From positions 372,001 through 436,000 of the forward strand of contig JAPQWV010000489.1 in NCBI GenBank assembly GCA_027422505.1: a stretch of DNA of 64,000 nt, read 5' to 3'. Positions within the stretch are counted from its first letter, which is position 1. Every line of letters begins with the position of its first letter. Of this stretch, positions 11,246 to 22,123 are shown one piece after another. The stretch comes from Craterostigma plantagineum. Taxonomy: Eukaryota; Streptophyta; Magnoliopsida; Lamiales; Linderniaceae. A model generated the notes under the pieces. The model was not told the origin of the DNA. It was given only the letters and a program-made list of their open reading frames with translations, and made no database searches. Both the position numbers and the translations under genes were made by a program.

Positions 11246-12236
11246 GCATAAGGGTTTTCTATTGTCAATATTCATACCAAGTAATTGGCTAAAATGTGTT
11301 TTACGTATAAATTAGGTTGTGATGAAGAAGCAGTTGGGTTTAGGGGACGACGTTCCTTATTGCCGTCTTACGCTGACCTCGTTATACAGCGACACCAGCG
11401 AGTTGATAAGACAGTGTCTTAACCAGGATGAGTTTCAGAATTTTTGTGCCGAGAGTCCGTTCGGCCGCCTTGTTATCACCAGCATCAAGAAAATAACACA
11501 AATACGAATAACCATGGCGTTACCTTGATTTCCTTGGACAAGTAGAGCGCAAACGACGAAGAGGATCCATAATAATTTCGTCAATTCACTTTTAACATGC
11601 ATGACGGAGTCTTGTCTTTACTTCTATTTTTATTTATTTTCCCCTCCTTTCTATCTTTCCGTGGCCTGGCTGGACTTTCTTCTTGGATGATTTCATGAAA
11701 GAATGAGAGGGATGATACTTATTTATATAATGGCAAAATTTTGGGCATCTTGCATTAGTATTCGCTTAATAACAGTATTGATTTGGACGAAAAAATCAAA
11801 AAATAAAACTTGGAATATGTACTTATATAACATATGACGACTCAGTAAAACTTGTGTATACTAATGAATTAAAGACACGGTCATCAGTCATTATTAGATA
11901 ATCAAACTGGAAAAATTCGATGAAGAAAAATCAATAGTCATCTCAAAAGTCAATTCCATGTATCGTTGGGGACGCGTAGCGTAGATTGACTAACTAAAAG
12001 AAATATTCGTCAAAGTATTTATGTAATAAATCACTTTATTTCTTTCATTACTAACGTTACGAGCATTAATTAAATTAAGCTTTACAGCTTTACATGACTT
12101 CCTAGCGAGGGCCCCCGCCTGTAATAAAAAAAATACTATACTATATGGGTTGGGCTGTAAGTGTTAAATATTAATAACATGGCTATGCCATATGCATTTG
12201 ATTGGGTATTAAAATAGCTAAAGCCCACAAAGGAAA
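11246..12236. other. No supported gene
   Basis: One 69-codon open frame (11319-11528) has no domain I recognise. The rest is AT-rich, with no clear repeat ends. Confidence 0.45.
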
Positions 12237-12636
12237 ATGACATCTCCTCTTCTTCAATCGATCGAAGGGTTTCAACTTTCAGTCACTTCATTTTTTTTCC
12301 CAACATCTCAACCTCCACACACCACGTCACTGAGCACGAGCAACCTCACACCAGCCACCACACGTTCTCTGCCTCTTGGCGAATCACCCGCGGCATCAAC
12401 GGCGCGGCGCGTCACCAACTGCACTCAGCCGTAGGTTCGACCTCTTCTGTCGTGGCTTCTTTGTTCATAATCATGAATAATAATTCTTAGTTTTTCTTGA
12501 GCAGGTATCGCCACAATCAAGTTGGAGCAGTTCATTGCTCGAGGTCGAGGATATTATATCTCGGTAGGTACACTCTTGAGCTGCGAATTAGGTTCGATTT
12601 GGGGAATTAGGGTTTTTGATTTGAATATGGCTGCGA

Positions 12637-13406
12637 CAGGGCCGTTTTTTCAATTTTGGTGGCCCCGTCCTCGTAACAGAGTGAGGCCCTTAAACATAAT
12701 TGCCAGTCGCCAATGAGGCTTGGCTCTAGTGGCCAAGCTTAGGCATCCAAAGTTCATGTGATTAGGAGGTCAGTGGTTCGAACCCCACCTCTCACATGAC
12801 TTTGGAAAATCCCCATGGGCTTAGGCCCATGACTATCGTTGTTGGGTGGGTTTGGGATGTATCCATCTGACCCCGGGAATTAGTCCCACCTCTGGAGTGT
12901 GTGGCGATTAGCCCATAGCCGGGCTGTGTGGGGATACCTCGGGACCAAAAAAAAAAAAAAAAAAAAAAAAAAAACATAATTGCCAGTCGTACTCGTAGGC
13001 GATATAGATCTGGGTGGCCCCGTTCTTGTAATAGCAAAGTTAAAAATTTTAAAAAGGTAAATAGTAAGTAGTAACAAATAAATGCAGCAGCATAATTAAT
13101 AAATAAAGCCGCAACTGTTTTTTTTTTTTTTTATCTTTCTATTTTTCTCTCAGCTCACTAAACAGTTAAGTCTCACCGAAAGTCAACCACGATGACGAAG
13201 GGGGCCACATGTGAATCCACTAATTGTCAGACGTATGCATTTTGGTCCCTACACGTTTGTAGCACACAAATGATTTTCTTTTATTTTTCTATTTACAAAG
13301 AATTATAAACATAAAGTTTAAACTTAAGTGGGCCAAAAGATGTGGCCCTAACCTTTTGGAGGCCGTGTGCTATAGCACAGCTTGCTCTGGGCCAAATCCG
13401 GCCCTG
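12637..13406. mobile_element. Non-autonomous hAT element in the transposase start region
   Basis: The ends are CAGGGCCG and CGGCCCTG, and the 8-bp duplication GGCTGCGA lies at 12629-12636 and 13407-13414. Removing the element and one duplicate copy restores the transposase frame. Apart from a SINE at 12710-12971 it holds no coding sequence. Short inverted ends plus an 8-bp duplication fit the hAT superfamily. Confidence 0.88.
12710..12971 (+). mobile_element. tRNA-derived SINE, family A, copy 1
   Basis: About 262 bp with a head like a tRNA promoter: an A-box-like CTAGTGGCCAAGC and a B box GGTTCGAACCC at 12775-12785, ending in a run of A. The 18-bp duplication AAACATAATTGCCAGTCG lies at 12692-12709 and 12972-12989. 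A second copy is at 41610-41823 on the other strand. Confidence 0.95.
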
Positions 13407-14547
13407 GGCTGCGACTGCAAATGATTCTTTTCTGAGTGTTAATAAAACCGATGACTCGAGTATAAATGTTAAAAATACTGGATCGGATGTTTGGGTCTAT
13501 TTTGACAAAGGTAGTGCGGGTTTGGATGGTGTCTATGAAGCTAAATGCAAAGGATGCCAAAAGGAGTTGAAGGGTGGGGGTAAAAGATATGGAACGCCCA
13601 GCTTGAGGCGTCATTCTAAAATATGCAAAGCAATTAAGTTTCATGATATTGGCCAAATGCTTGTTGATAGCGAGGGAAAAAATAAGATCTAGAAAGATTA
13701 GCCCAAAATTTCACGTGAGATGTTAGCATCTGCAATTATTAAGCATGATTTGCCGTTTTCGTTCGTCGAGTATGATGGTATTAAGGCTTGGATGAGATAC
13801 ATAAATCCTGATGTTCCTTGTGTTAGTAGAAACACCCTTGCGTCTGATATTACGAAAATCTATTCGAGGGAGAAGGGGGAGCTTAAGCAAATCTTGTCTA
13901 CACTTGATAATAGAATTTGCTTAACTTCTGATGTGTGGACTGCTTGCACTAGTGAGGGGTATATTTGTTTGACTGCTCATTTTGTTGATGAGAATTGGAA
14001 ATTGAATAGCAAAATACTTTGCTTTGCTTCTATGCCTCCTCCACATTCCGGTGTCGAATTAGCGTCAACAATATTTGAATTTTGAAGGAATGGGGCATCG
14101 AGAAAAAAATCTTCTCTTTGACACTAGATATTGCTACTAGCAATGATTGCATGGCCGATATTTTGGAAGACCAACTTACTTTGCATGAAAGCTTGTTGTG
14201 CGATGGTGAATTTTTCCATATTCGTTGTTGTGCCCACGTTTTGAATCTCATTGTCCAAGAAGGTGTGAAAGTTATTAATGAGGCTTTAAAGAAGATAAGA
14301 GTTCCTTGAGCCGTTTTATGAAACGACCAACTTGATCTCGGGTACCTCTTATCCTACATCTAACTTGTATTTTATGCAAGTATGGAAAATTCCAAAGCAT
14401 GTTGATGGAAAATCTCTATAGTGATGAGCTCTTAAGAAACGTGTTCAAACAAGTGGGAGAAGTTTGATAAATATTGGGGTCAATATAGAGAGGTGCTTGC
14501 ATTTGGTGCTATCTTGACCCGAGGATAAAACTCCAAATGTTGGAGTA

Positions 14548-15076
14548 GGGAGAACGACACTTTTGGTCCCCAATGTTAGGGCCATGGGCGTTTTCGGTCC
14601 CCCATGTTCTGAGGTAACACTTCTAATCCCCAACGTTATCAATTTTGGACGGTTTTGGTCCCTCTATTAATTTAATCGCTAATTTAGACAAAATTTAACA
14701 CGTGAGAGCCCATGATCTCCTTTTAGTCGACGTAAGTCCTCATAACACACCTTCTTCCACGATTTAAATGCACAAGAACATCATTATACATCACATATAG
14801 GAAATGATCGACAACCTTGAAAATGAATATGATACGTAATGATGCTCACGTGCGTTTTGGTTGAAGAAGAAGTTGATTCATGAGGTGTTAAAGTCCAGTT
14901 TAAGGAGATCATGTGCTCACAAGTATTAAATTACATCTAAATTCGCGATTAAATTAATCGAGGGACCAAAACCGTCCAAAATCGGAAACATTGGAGACTA
15001 AAAGTGTTACCTCGAAACATGGGGGACCGAAAACGCCCATGGCCCAAACACTGGGGACCAAAAGTGTCGTTCGCCC
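14548..15076. mobile_element. MULE-type MITE, copy 1
   Basis: 529 bp with inverted ends of more than 100 bp, starting GGGAGAACGACACTTTTGG and ending in the complement. The 9-bp duplication is GTTGGAGTA (14539-14547) and GTGGGAGTA (15077-15085), one mismatch. It splits the hAT transposase gene. A second copy is at 31267-31801. No coding capacity. Confidence 0.93.
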
Positions 15077-16177
15077 GTGGGAGTATTTTTATAAGAAAGT
15101 TGAACACAATCCGGTCAAATGCCAAACTGCTATTACGCTTGTGAAGACGAAATTGTATAAGCTTTTTGGCTATTATGCGAGTGTTACGACTTCAAATTCT
15201 TCACAAGAACAATCTCCGCGCTCTTCAAAGCAACTTCATTGCAAACTGGATCGGGACTGAAAGCCAAAGGAAAAAGATATCTTGATGTAAGTATCTATTG
15301 TGGTTTTTTTACCTATCTAAGTATTTATCGCGATTATTTATGTTTTTATTTTGTTTGATGTAGGAAATCGTAGAATATGAGAGTCAAACTATCACAAGCG
15401 CCGGAAAATCTCAACTAGATCTCTACTTTGAAGAAACAAAGCTCGAATTTAAGCATTATGAGAATTTGGATGTTTTGGACTATTGGAAAAATTGTAAGAA
15501 TCGATTCCCGACACTTGCAATGATGGCACGTGATGTCTTGGCCATTCCCATTACTACCGTTGCATCGGAGTCAGCATTTTCCATCGGTGCTCGTGTGCTC
15601 ACCAAATATAGAAGTTGTATGCTCCCAGAAAAAGTTCAAGCGCTTATTTGCACTCGTAATTGGTTGCATGGTTATGTTGTTGGTATGTTATAATTTATAA
15701 ATATTACTTGTTCATTACCACTTTCTCCCTTTATGTAATCATTATTTGTGTTGTGCATTTATCCAATGCAGATAATGAAGAAAGTGCTTACATGAAAGCA
15801 ACTTCATCAAGCGGAGGATCACATGCTCCTACTATCGTTGAAGAAGATGATGAAGATAACGGAGAACAAAATGAAGATTTGATGGTTGATGAACTTTGAT
15901 GCTTGCGTGATTTTGTTTGGATTTCTATTGTCATTTGGATTTGATTACTGTTGTTCATGGATATGCATGTGTAACCTTAGTTTAAGTTGATGTTTAGTGT
16001 TTGGATAGATTTTTTTTTATATATATAAGCGGGCGGGCAGGCCCGCAGCCCGCCAGGGGGCGGGGCGGGCCTCCATTTTCCAAGCCCGCCAGGTGGCGGG
16101 CTAGCCCGCCCCGCCAGTGGGCGGGCTTTGGCGGGCTGCGGGCCGGCCCGCCCCGCCGGCCCGTTTTGACAGCTCTA

Positions 16178-16879
16178 CCTAGGCGGGACGTAGGCGGTTT
16201 CTAGGCAGGAATTAGGCGGTATATGTGTTTAATTATTTTTTTCTTTATATCAAATATACCTATATTATAAAATTTTGCAAATATTCAAAATAAATATGCA
16301 ATAAAATTCTCTTAGTTAAATACAAAAGACATGTATTTTAATATCTATAATTTAGAGAGTTTAATTGACGTATATTGAAAGAAATTATTTGGTATCTCGG
16401 AAGTTCTATGTAATAATAGTAAATACACTTTGTTAATTAAAGATTTGATAAGGAGAGTAGGTTTTGTTAATTAAATAATTAATAAGTATATGGAAATGTT
16501 GACCGATCAGCGCTACTTGTGAATTATGTAGTTTTTGCTTGTCCCACACCGATAGTTTACTGGGAATAAGGTGGGAAGGCTGTCTATATAAACGGTATCA
16601 CCTTCACGCTAGCTTTCATGTGTGTCTGACACACACGAAGTCCCATGTAAGTCATGAGGGACTAAAATAGTAATAAAAATTTCGGAAAAATATAATTGGC
16701 CGATTATCTGGCCTATTAATCGGATTAGTCGGCCGATTAATCGGATTAATTGGCCGAATAATCCCAATTATGCGATTTGCGGATTAATTAGACGATTAGG
16801 GTATAACCGCCTCGGTGGCCGTCGGAGTAGCGCTTAGGCGGCGCTTAGCCGGCCGCCTAGGTCGAGTTTTACAACAGTG
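16178..16879. mobile_element. Truncated hAT element of the CARTGTTGYAAAAC family
   Basis: The right end reads GAGTTTTACAACAGTG (16864-16879), the complement of CACTGTTGTAAAAC. The left part (TAGGCGGTTTCTAGGC at about 16191) matches, in reverse, the right subterminal region of the hAT element in the PPR gene near 49720-49750. The left terminus is missing and abuts the end of the RICESLEEPER-like hAT at 16177. It contains a short stretch resembling a transcript start (TATATAAACGG near 16585). Confidence 0.7.
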
Positions 16880-17100
16880 ACTATAGTTAATCAAGATTAT
16901 TATTTAAAATAATATTATTACAAATTAAAATATAAGATATAAGGATACAACAAAGAAATGGATAATTCTTATTGCACCAAAACCCCAGAAACCCTAAATT
17001 CTAGCACTATTCACATCGCCAGCAGGGTCCCATTATTACAAATAAGCAAATCAAACTCCCTAAATATCGTTGAAAAAAATAAAAATTAATGGATAATATC

Positions 17101-17258
17101 CTATTTAAATGGCGGTGCTCTAACACCAGGAGCACCGAATCCCGAGCTCACGGGACCATTTCTGAAAGTGTTTTGAGTATCATCGTCGTCGATTATTATC
17201 TCACGGCAATGTATACGATTTGGCTTGTGCTTCTTACACAACGCCGGCACATATGATC
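17101..17258 (-). CDS. Possible last exon of an unrecognised gene
   Basis: On the minus strand, an acceptor (TTTTCCAG) is followed by an open 158-base segment reading SYVPALCKKHKPNRIHC, then an acidic IIIDDDDTQ stretch and a basic, proline-rich tail GFGAPGVRAPPFK before TAG at 17101-17103. The tail looks like that of a small secreted peptide precursor, but I do not recognise the family. No convincing upstream exon was found between 17260 and 17770. Confidence 0.35.
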
Positions 17259-18107
17259 CTGGAAAACAAAATAAAATCAAATATCGATATTCAAATTATA
17301 CATGCATACGTACTTTAGAGTGTGTTGTGGCATTATATTATGAGCGAGGATGAAGTTAGATCAAGAAGCTTCAGAAATTGCAAATTCAATACGCTAAAAC
17401 CTATCGTTTGCGAACGACTCCTCAAATGTAAGAGGTAGAGATTCTGCTGTGATAGAGAGCTCAGAGAGATGATTGATATACTAAATCTCAACGCTTGAGA
17501 TCTATGATTTGCTTGTAATATACAAAGAGTTGAAATCATTAGATGATTTGGATATGTGATTTTGGTACTGTTCTGTAACATTAAAGTATAGGTGGATATG
17601 TTGAATATCTTTACATCTAGAGCGTCAATAGCCTTGACATTTTTCCGAATTAAATGTTATATATATTTAATATGATGGGGAAGTCCACATAGTATCACTT
17701 TATATACAATTTAATAAAAACTTGATAAAACATGATAAATAAGAATAAGTGAATTGAATGGATTATAAAAAGAAGGGGTAATTATTTTTTTAGTCTCATA
17801 AGTTAGGGACAGTGGCAAAATAGGGACCGTTATCTTTGGATGAGCAAAATAGGGACAATAACTTTCAAAAAAATTGGCAATTTGTGGACAATATACGGTC
17901 CGACCCGATATTTTGACCCAAAACCGCTGACGTGGAACCCGACCCGCTGACATATCTGCATACTCAATACAAAGATTAGCGACGGAATTTCCGCCGCTAC
18001 AGGGGAAAAATTTAAAAAAAATAAATTTGCAGTATTAGCGTCGGAAACTTCGACGGAAACTCGTCGCTAATAGAATAAATTTAAAAAATAAATAAATTTG
18101 TGGCCTT

Positions 18108-18391
18108 CTTCTTCGTCGCATCCCCTCTCTCCGGCGGATTTGGTCCCTCAAATCCTCAAATCCCTCGCCAAAACCAAGATTAAAGTCACCGTCGGCGTTT
18201 CCAACAATCACCTGCTCGCAATCGGCCGCAACGTGGCGGCTTATTACCCAAAAACCCTAATTACAGCCATCTCCGTCGGCGACGAGGTCCTAACCACCAT
18301 TTCCAGCTCGGCGCCTCTTCTCATGCCGGCAATTGAGTCGCTCTACAGCGCCCTCGTCGCAGCTAACCTCCACACTCAGGTCAAAGTCGTT
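18108..18391 (+). pseudogene. GH17 beta-1,3-glucanase fragment (captured)
   Basis: The translation includes LVPQILKSLAKTKIKVTVGV, SNNHLLAIGRNVAAYYP, ITAISVGDEVLT and PAIESLYSALVAANL. This is the N-terminal half of a family 17 glucan endo-1,3-beta-glucosidase; the usual ...VGNEVL of the acid/base region reads VGDEVL here. The signal peptide, the second catalytic glutamate region and the C-terminus are absent. The segment is GC-rich compared with the AT-rich TIRs. It lies wholly inside the Pack-MULE and is best read as a captured exon piece. Confidence 0.85.
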
Positions 18392-18452
18392 GCTAAAAGA
18401 AAAAATAAAAAAAAGTAAATTCCCGGCCTTCTTCTTCATCGCATCCCCTCAG

Positions 18453-18578
18453 CTAAAACGCCGTCCTATCGTAGGCCTTCGCTGCCTCCAAGGCGGTGTC
18501 GTACGTCCCCAGCCACACGCGCGTACCCTTCTTATTTGCGTCACGTATCTCCGCTGCGAATTTCCTCCATGGCCGCCG
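18453..18578 (-). pseudogene. AP2/ERF DNA-binding domain fragment (captured, antisense)
   Basis: On the minus strand the frame reads [19 protein letters not shown], then [18 protein letters not shown] and RTAF before a stop at 18453-18455. This is most of an AP2/ERF domain: the WLG motif and the RAYD-type AKAYD element are intact, and the usual [12 protein letters not shown] has R for G. It runs opposite to the GH17 fragment. No activation domain or start is attached. Confidence 0.88.
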
Positions 18579-18934
18579 CTTCTGTAGAACTTTTTTTAAT
18601 TTATTTTAGCGACGGAAGTTCCGTCGCTAAAAGTCTGTCGCTAATCTGTGTATTAAGTAAACAGACATGTCAGCGGATCGGGTTCCACGTCAGCGGGTTT
18701 GGGTCAAAATACCGAGTCGGACCATATAGTGTCCATAAATTGCCATTTTTTTTAAAAAGTTATTGTCCCTATTTTGTTTTGCTCATCCGAAGATAACAGT
18801 CCCTATTTTGCCACTGCCCCAGTGCCCCTAACTTATGGGACTAAAAAAATAATTAACCCTAAAAAGAAACTTAGTACATCAAGATTCAAGGTTGAATCGA
18901 TAGCTTTAAAGACTTTTCGATTATGTTTATTATT

Positions 18935-20006
18935 GGGACATTGACATTTTTTGTCCCTAATGTTTAATCTATGGACGTCCGCGCCCCGATGTTTCCGAGT
19001 TACATTTTCAGTCCCTCGTGTTACATTTTTTACTCGCTTTTAGTATCTCCGTCAAGTCGAACGTTAGTTTTAACCCAAAAGAACACGTGTCATGTTTTTA
19101 TTCGTCATAAAACTTGACCAAAAATAATTAAGAAAATGTCGACAGTCGACGGAAGACAGTCGACGGGCGACGTGGAGCGCCGAGCGGCGACTCCGGCGAT
19201 GGAGTCGGCTGCGACCTCAGATCTGGCGATGACGACCTCAGATCTGGCGGCTGCGACCTCAGATATGGCGGGGTCGGCGATGGCTTCGAGGGGTGTCGAC
19301 TGCGAGTGGTGGCGGGCGACCTCAGATCTGGCGGTGGTGGTCGATTCTGAGAGCAGGAGGCGGTGGCTGGTGGTGGAGCGACGGTGGCAGATCTGGTGGT
19401 GGCGACAGTGGTGGCGAACTGGCGACAGTGCTCGGCATCGGGCGGTGACGGATTCCGACAGTGGTGGCACGATGAGGTCGGCGGTGGTGGCGAACTGGCG
19501 GAAAGGTATGGGTCTTGTGCGAGGGTCGCAACGCCGCCTCTGACCATCTCCGCCGCGCCGGAAAGGTATGGGTCTTGTGCGGCGACCGACACCATGTTCA
19601 CCTCCCTGTCCATCGCCTCTACATCTCCGGCCGCGCCGGAAAGGTATGCACCAAAAGCCCGCCGTTGGCCGACACCATGTTCACCTCCCTGTCCATCGCC
19701 ACTGCATAGGAGCAATTGGAGAGCAATAGGGGCGACGAAGAAGACGACGGAGTTTCTTTAATTGAATCTGTTTTATTTTTATTTTTTCTTAGCGACAGTA
19801 TTTCCATCGAAATTTGTGGTTTTTATCTATTTAATTTGGGGAAAAATCTAAGCATGACACGTGTCTTTCCCGTTAAAACTAACGTCTCACTTAACGGAGG
19901 TACCAAAAAGCGGGTAAAAATTGTATCATCATGGACTAAAAATGTAACTCGAAAACATCGGGCAGGACGCCCATAGGTTAAACATTAGGGACCAAGTCAA
20001 TGTCCC
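18935..20006. mobile_element. MULE-type non-autonomous element with GC-rich core
   Basis: Inverted ends of about 150 bp begin GGGACATTGACATTTT on the left and GGGACATTGACTTGGTCCC on the right. The 9-bp duplication is TTTATTATT (18926-18934) and TTAATTATT (20007-20015). The core (about 19136-19710) is GC-rich and internally repetitive, possibly captured host sequence, but I recognise no gene in it. Confidence 0.85.
19136..19710 (+). repeat. GC-rich internal repeats of the 18935 element
   Basis: CGACCTCAGATCTGGCG recurs about five times in 19212-19335. GGAAAGGTATGGGTCTTGTG occurs at 19500 and 19560, with a partial copy near 19640. A 30-base block beginning GACACCATGTTCACCTCC occurs at about 19589 and 19672. 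Open frames run through it on both strands, as expected for GC-rich repeats, and show no known domain. Confidence 0.7.
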
Positions 20007-20227
20007 TTAATTATTATATAATCTTGAATCACTGTTCCCTCCTTTTTGTTCCAAGAACTCTATTTTGACCTACGAATCCGATTTGTGATTTATCTCAACG
20101 TCGTTAATTTTTGCGTAGATGTCTGCGTTAGCATAGGCAGATTAGCAGCTCGCAAGGAATTTGCTTTTTCTGCACACATATACATACGATCGCAGGGAGA
20201 AAGAGAGAAGGGTATTGAAGAGGCAAA

Positions 20228-21446
20228 ATGTCGCCGACGGTGGCTTCAGGCGAGCAAGCCGAGCGGCTGAGATAAGACGGCAACGTTTACTTTAAGAAAG
20301 GCTTCTTCAACGCAGCTATTGATGCCTATACTGAGGTATGTTTGGGTCTTGGTTTAATCTTCAGGTGAAAATTGGGGTTTGAAGGGCTGATTTTTTTTTT
20401 TCCTTCTGTTAAACAAAATTGATTGATTTTTAGGCTATTGTGTTGTGCCCCAACGTGGCGGTGTACTGGACAAATCGAGCTCTGTGCTATCGCAAGAGGA
20501 AGTACGTAAGAGCTGCAAATGACAAGTGTTTATTGATTCTTCTCTAGCTTTCCCAAAAATAAAAATTGACTTCTGAAATTTTTAGTTTGATTTAGCATAT
20601 CATGTTTTGGGGAAGTTTTGGTCTTCGATTGGTTTTTTCCCCTTTTGTGACTTTGTTTCCTTGGTGCAGTGAATGGACAAGGGTAGAGGAAGACTGCAGG
20701 CGGGCGATACAGCTCGATCACCGTTCTGTTAAGGTGTGGTGTATTACACTTAGTAGAAGCCTGTCATGAATTTCTACGATTTTGTTTTTTGCTATTATGT
20801 TAATCTTCTGTGTGGATTTTGTCTTGTGCAATTTCATGATGCCATTTGATGCTTAGCCCTACGCTACAAGCATGTATGGTCGATGCAGTGTTCTAACATC
20901 GAACAAAGTTGCGTTCTTTTCTTGGCTAGCACCTTACGGTTGCATTGCATCCACAGAAATGGATTTGAAATGTATGGAGAAGAACTTTTTGCAATCATTC
21001 TCCTCGTGAACACTTTGTTTTACACAGGCACATTATATGCTTGCTTTGTTACAAAGGAAAGAATATGCAGAAGGTGTACGGCTCCTGGAAAAGGTATGGC
21101 CTTTGGTTTATACTAAATCCTTATCTATAGACTATAAGTCGGAAAGCTTAATAAAGAACACTGCTCATCAGTATACCAATTGATATTCTATTAAACGTAT
21201 CCGTAACTCGCTGCTAGACGCTAGTGCTAGATAATCAAGGCTGTTAAAACACTTATGGAGAATCTTGTTTTATGTGTGCTTTTATAAAATCGCAGTCCCT
21301 AGAGCTCGGTAGGGGAGCAAACCCAAAGGGATATATGGTAGAAGAGATATGGGAGGAGCTTGCGAGAGCAAAATACTTATCGTGGGAGCACGAATCTACC
21401 AAACGTTCGTGGGAACTTCAAAAATTAAAGTACACAACCTACTATT

Positions 21447-21493
<47 letters not shown>

Positions 21494-22123
21494 CATTATC
21501 TAAGACAGAGAGGCATGTGAGGCTGCGGTGACGGAGAAACACTTCCTCGACGCTTCTAAGAACGAAGGCCCGAACCAAGAAAGCACTTTCGACGAATTGG
21601 AAGCCTTGGGCAGATTATTCGAAAAAGCTGCCGAAGATGATACTCCATCAGAGGTTGGTTTGGCTCATGCAACTGTTTTTTCTTATTCTTTCTTTGAATA
21701 CTGTAAATCATCTTACACCGATTAAGAACATCATAGGTGCCGGATTATTTATCCTGTAAGATAACTTTAGAAATATTTCGAGACCCTGCGATTACTCCCA
21801 GCGGTATTACGTACGAGAGAGCTGTGATCCTCAACCATCTTCAGAAGGTGACGACGCTTTTGAATTCTTTTTTATTCGGTCGGATCCACGGGTCTCATTA
21901 CTGACCCGAAATCATACTTGATTAGGTGGGTCGGTTTGACCCAATTACCCGCGAACCGCTGTCTCAATCGCAGCTTGTAACGAATTTGGCTATAAAGGAA
22001 GCTGTTAGAGCATACCTGGAGATTTATCGGGGATGCACATGTGTGCGAAATAACGTCAGTCAAAAAACTTGGTTTCTTCGACGGAGGCGGATCTCCCAAA
22101 CCCGGGCACCGAGGAAAGCATAG
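20228..22123 (+). pseudogene. CHIP: CHIP-type U-box E3 ubiquitin ligase with one nonsense codon
   Basis: Eight exons with good splice sites: 20228-20335, 20434-20501, 20670-20733, 21028-21093, 21296-21429, 21509-21653, 21737-21847 and 21926-22123. The product has three TPR units (FKKGFFNAAIDAYTE, CPNVAVYWTNRALCY, AHYMLALLQRKEYAEGV), a central helical part (NPKGYMVEEIWEELARAKY) and a U-box ([39 protein letters not shown]). CHIP binds Hsp70/Hsp90 tails through the TPRs and ubiquitinates their clients. Codon 16 is TAA (20273-20275) where related proteins have glutamate, and no useful in-frame ATG follows closely. The C-terminus after AIKEAVRAYLE diverges and runs on about 30 residues. All other exons are open, so the loss is recent or the stop is a sequence error. 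Confidence 0.88.
21452..21490 (+). repeat. (CT)n microsatellite
   Basis: About 19 CT units in intron 5 of the CHIP-like gene, 18 bases before the acceptor, where it may extend the pyrimidine tract. Confidence 0.95.

Larger units (their letters stand above)
12627..15899 (+). pseudogene. hAT transposase (zinc-finger BED, RICESLEEPER-like), broken
   Basis: The reading begins at ATG 12627 and is cut after ten bases by a hAT MITE; it resumes at 13415, giving a start of MAATANDS. A BED-type finger follows (C-x2-C at KCKGCQK, then LRRHSKIC). The middle part contains NRICLTSDVWTACTS and LTAHFVDENWKL, typical of this family, then FHIRCCAHVLNLIVQEG. A second insertion at 14548-15076 interrupts it, after which YFYKKVEHN resumes. 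Introns lie near 15291-15363 and 15688-15771. The dimerisation domain is at 15440-15670 (ARDVLAIPITTVASESAFS). Stops at 13690 and 14083, and frameshifts, inactivate it. Confidence 0.9.
12237..16177 (+). mobile_element. Decayed hAT transposon, left end not found
   Basis: The right end is clear: a GC-rich subterminal block (16023-16160) made of CCCGCC/GGCGGG motifs closes with GTTTTGACAGCTCTA at 16163-16177, the inverted terminal repeat of a common plant hAT group (TAGAGCTGTCAAAA). The matching left terminus is not visible upstream of 12627, so the left limit given is only where transcript-like sequence begins. Inside lie the transposase gene and two or three later insertions. Confidence 0.7.
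17775..18859. mobile_element. Pack-MULE carrying two gene fragments
   Basis: Inverted ends of roughly 240 bp begin GGGGTAATTATTTTTTTAG on the left and GGGTTAATTATTTTTTTAG on the right. The 9-bp duplication TAAAAAGAA lies at 17766-17774 and 18860-18868. The TIRs contain a palindrome of the type GCGACGGAA...TTCCGTCGC. Between them lie a GH17 fragment on the plus strand and an AP2/ERF fragment on the minus strand. No MULE transposase is present, so it would need one in trans. Confidence 0.92.

Noticed and set aside
12792..13077. Minus-strand frames with long phenylalanine runs
   Set aside because: Read through the A tail of a SINE.
16001..16204. Arginine/proline-rich frame
   Set aside because: GC-rich subterminal region of a hAT element.
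19105..19761. Several overlapping proline/serine-rich frames on both strands
   Set aside because: Overlap each other in all frames of a GC-rich repeat; no domain seen.
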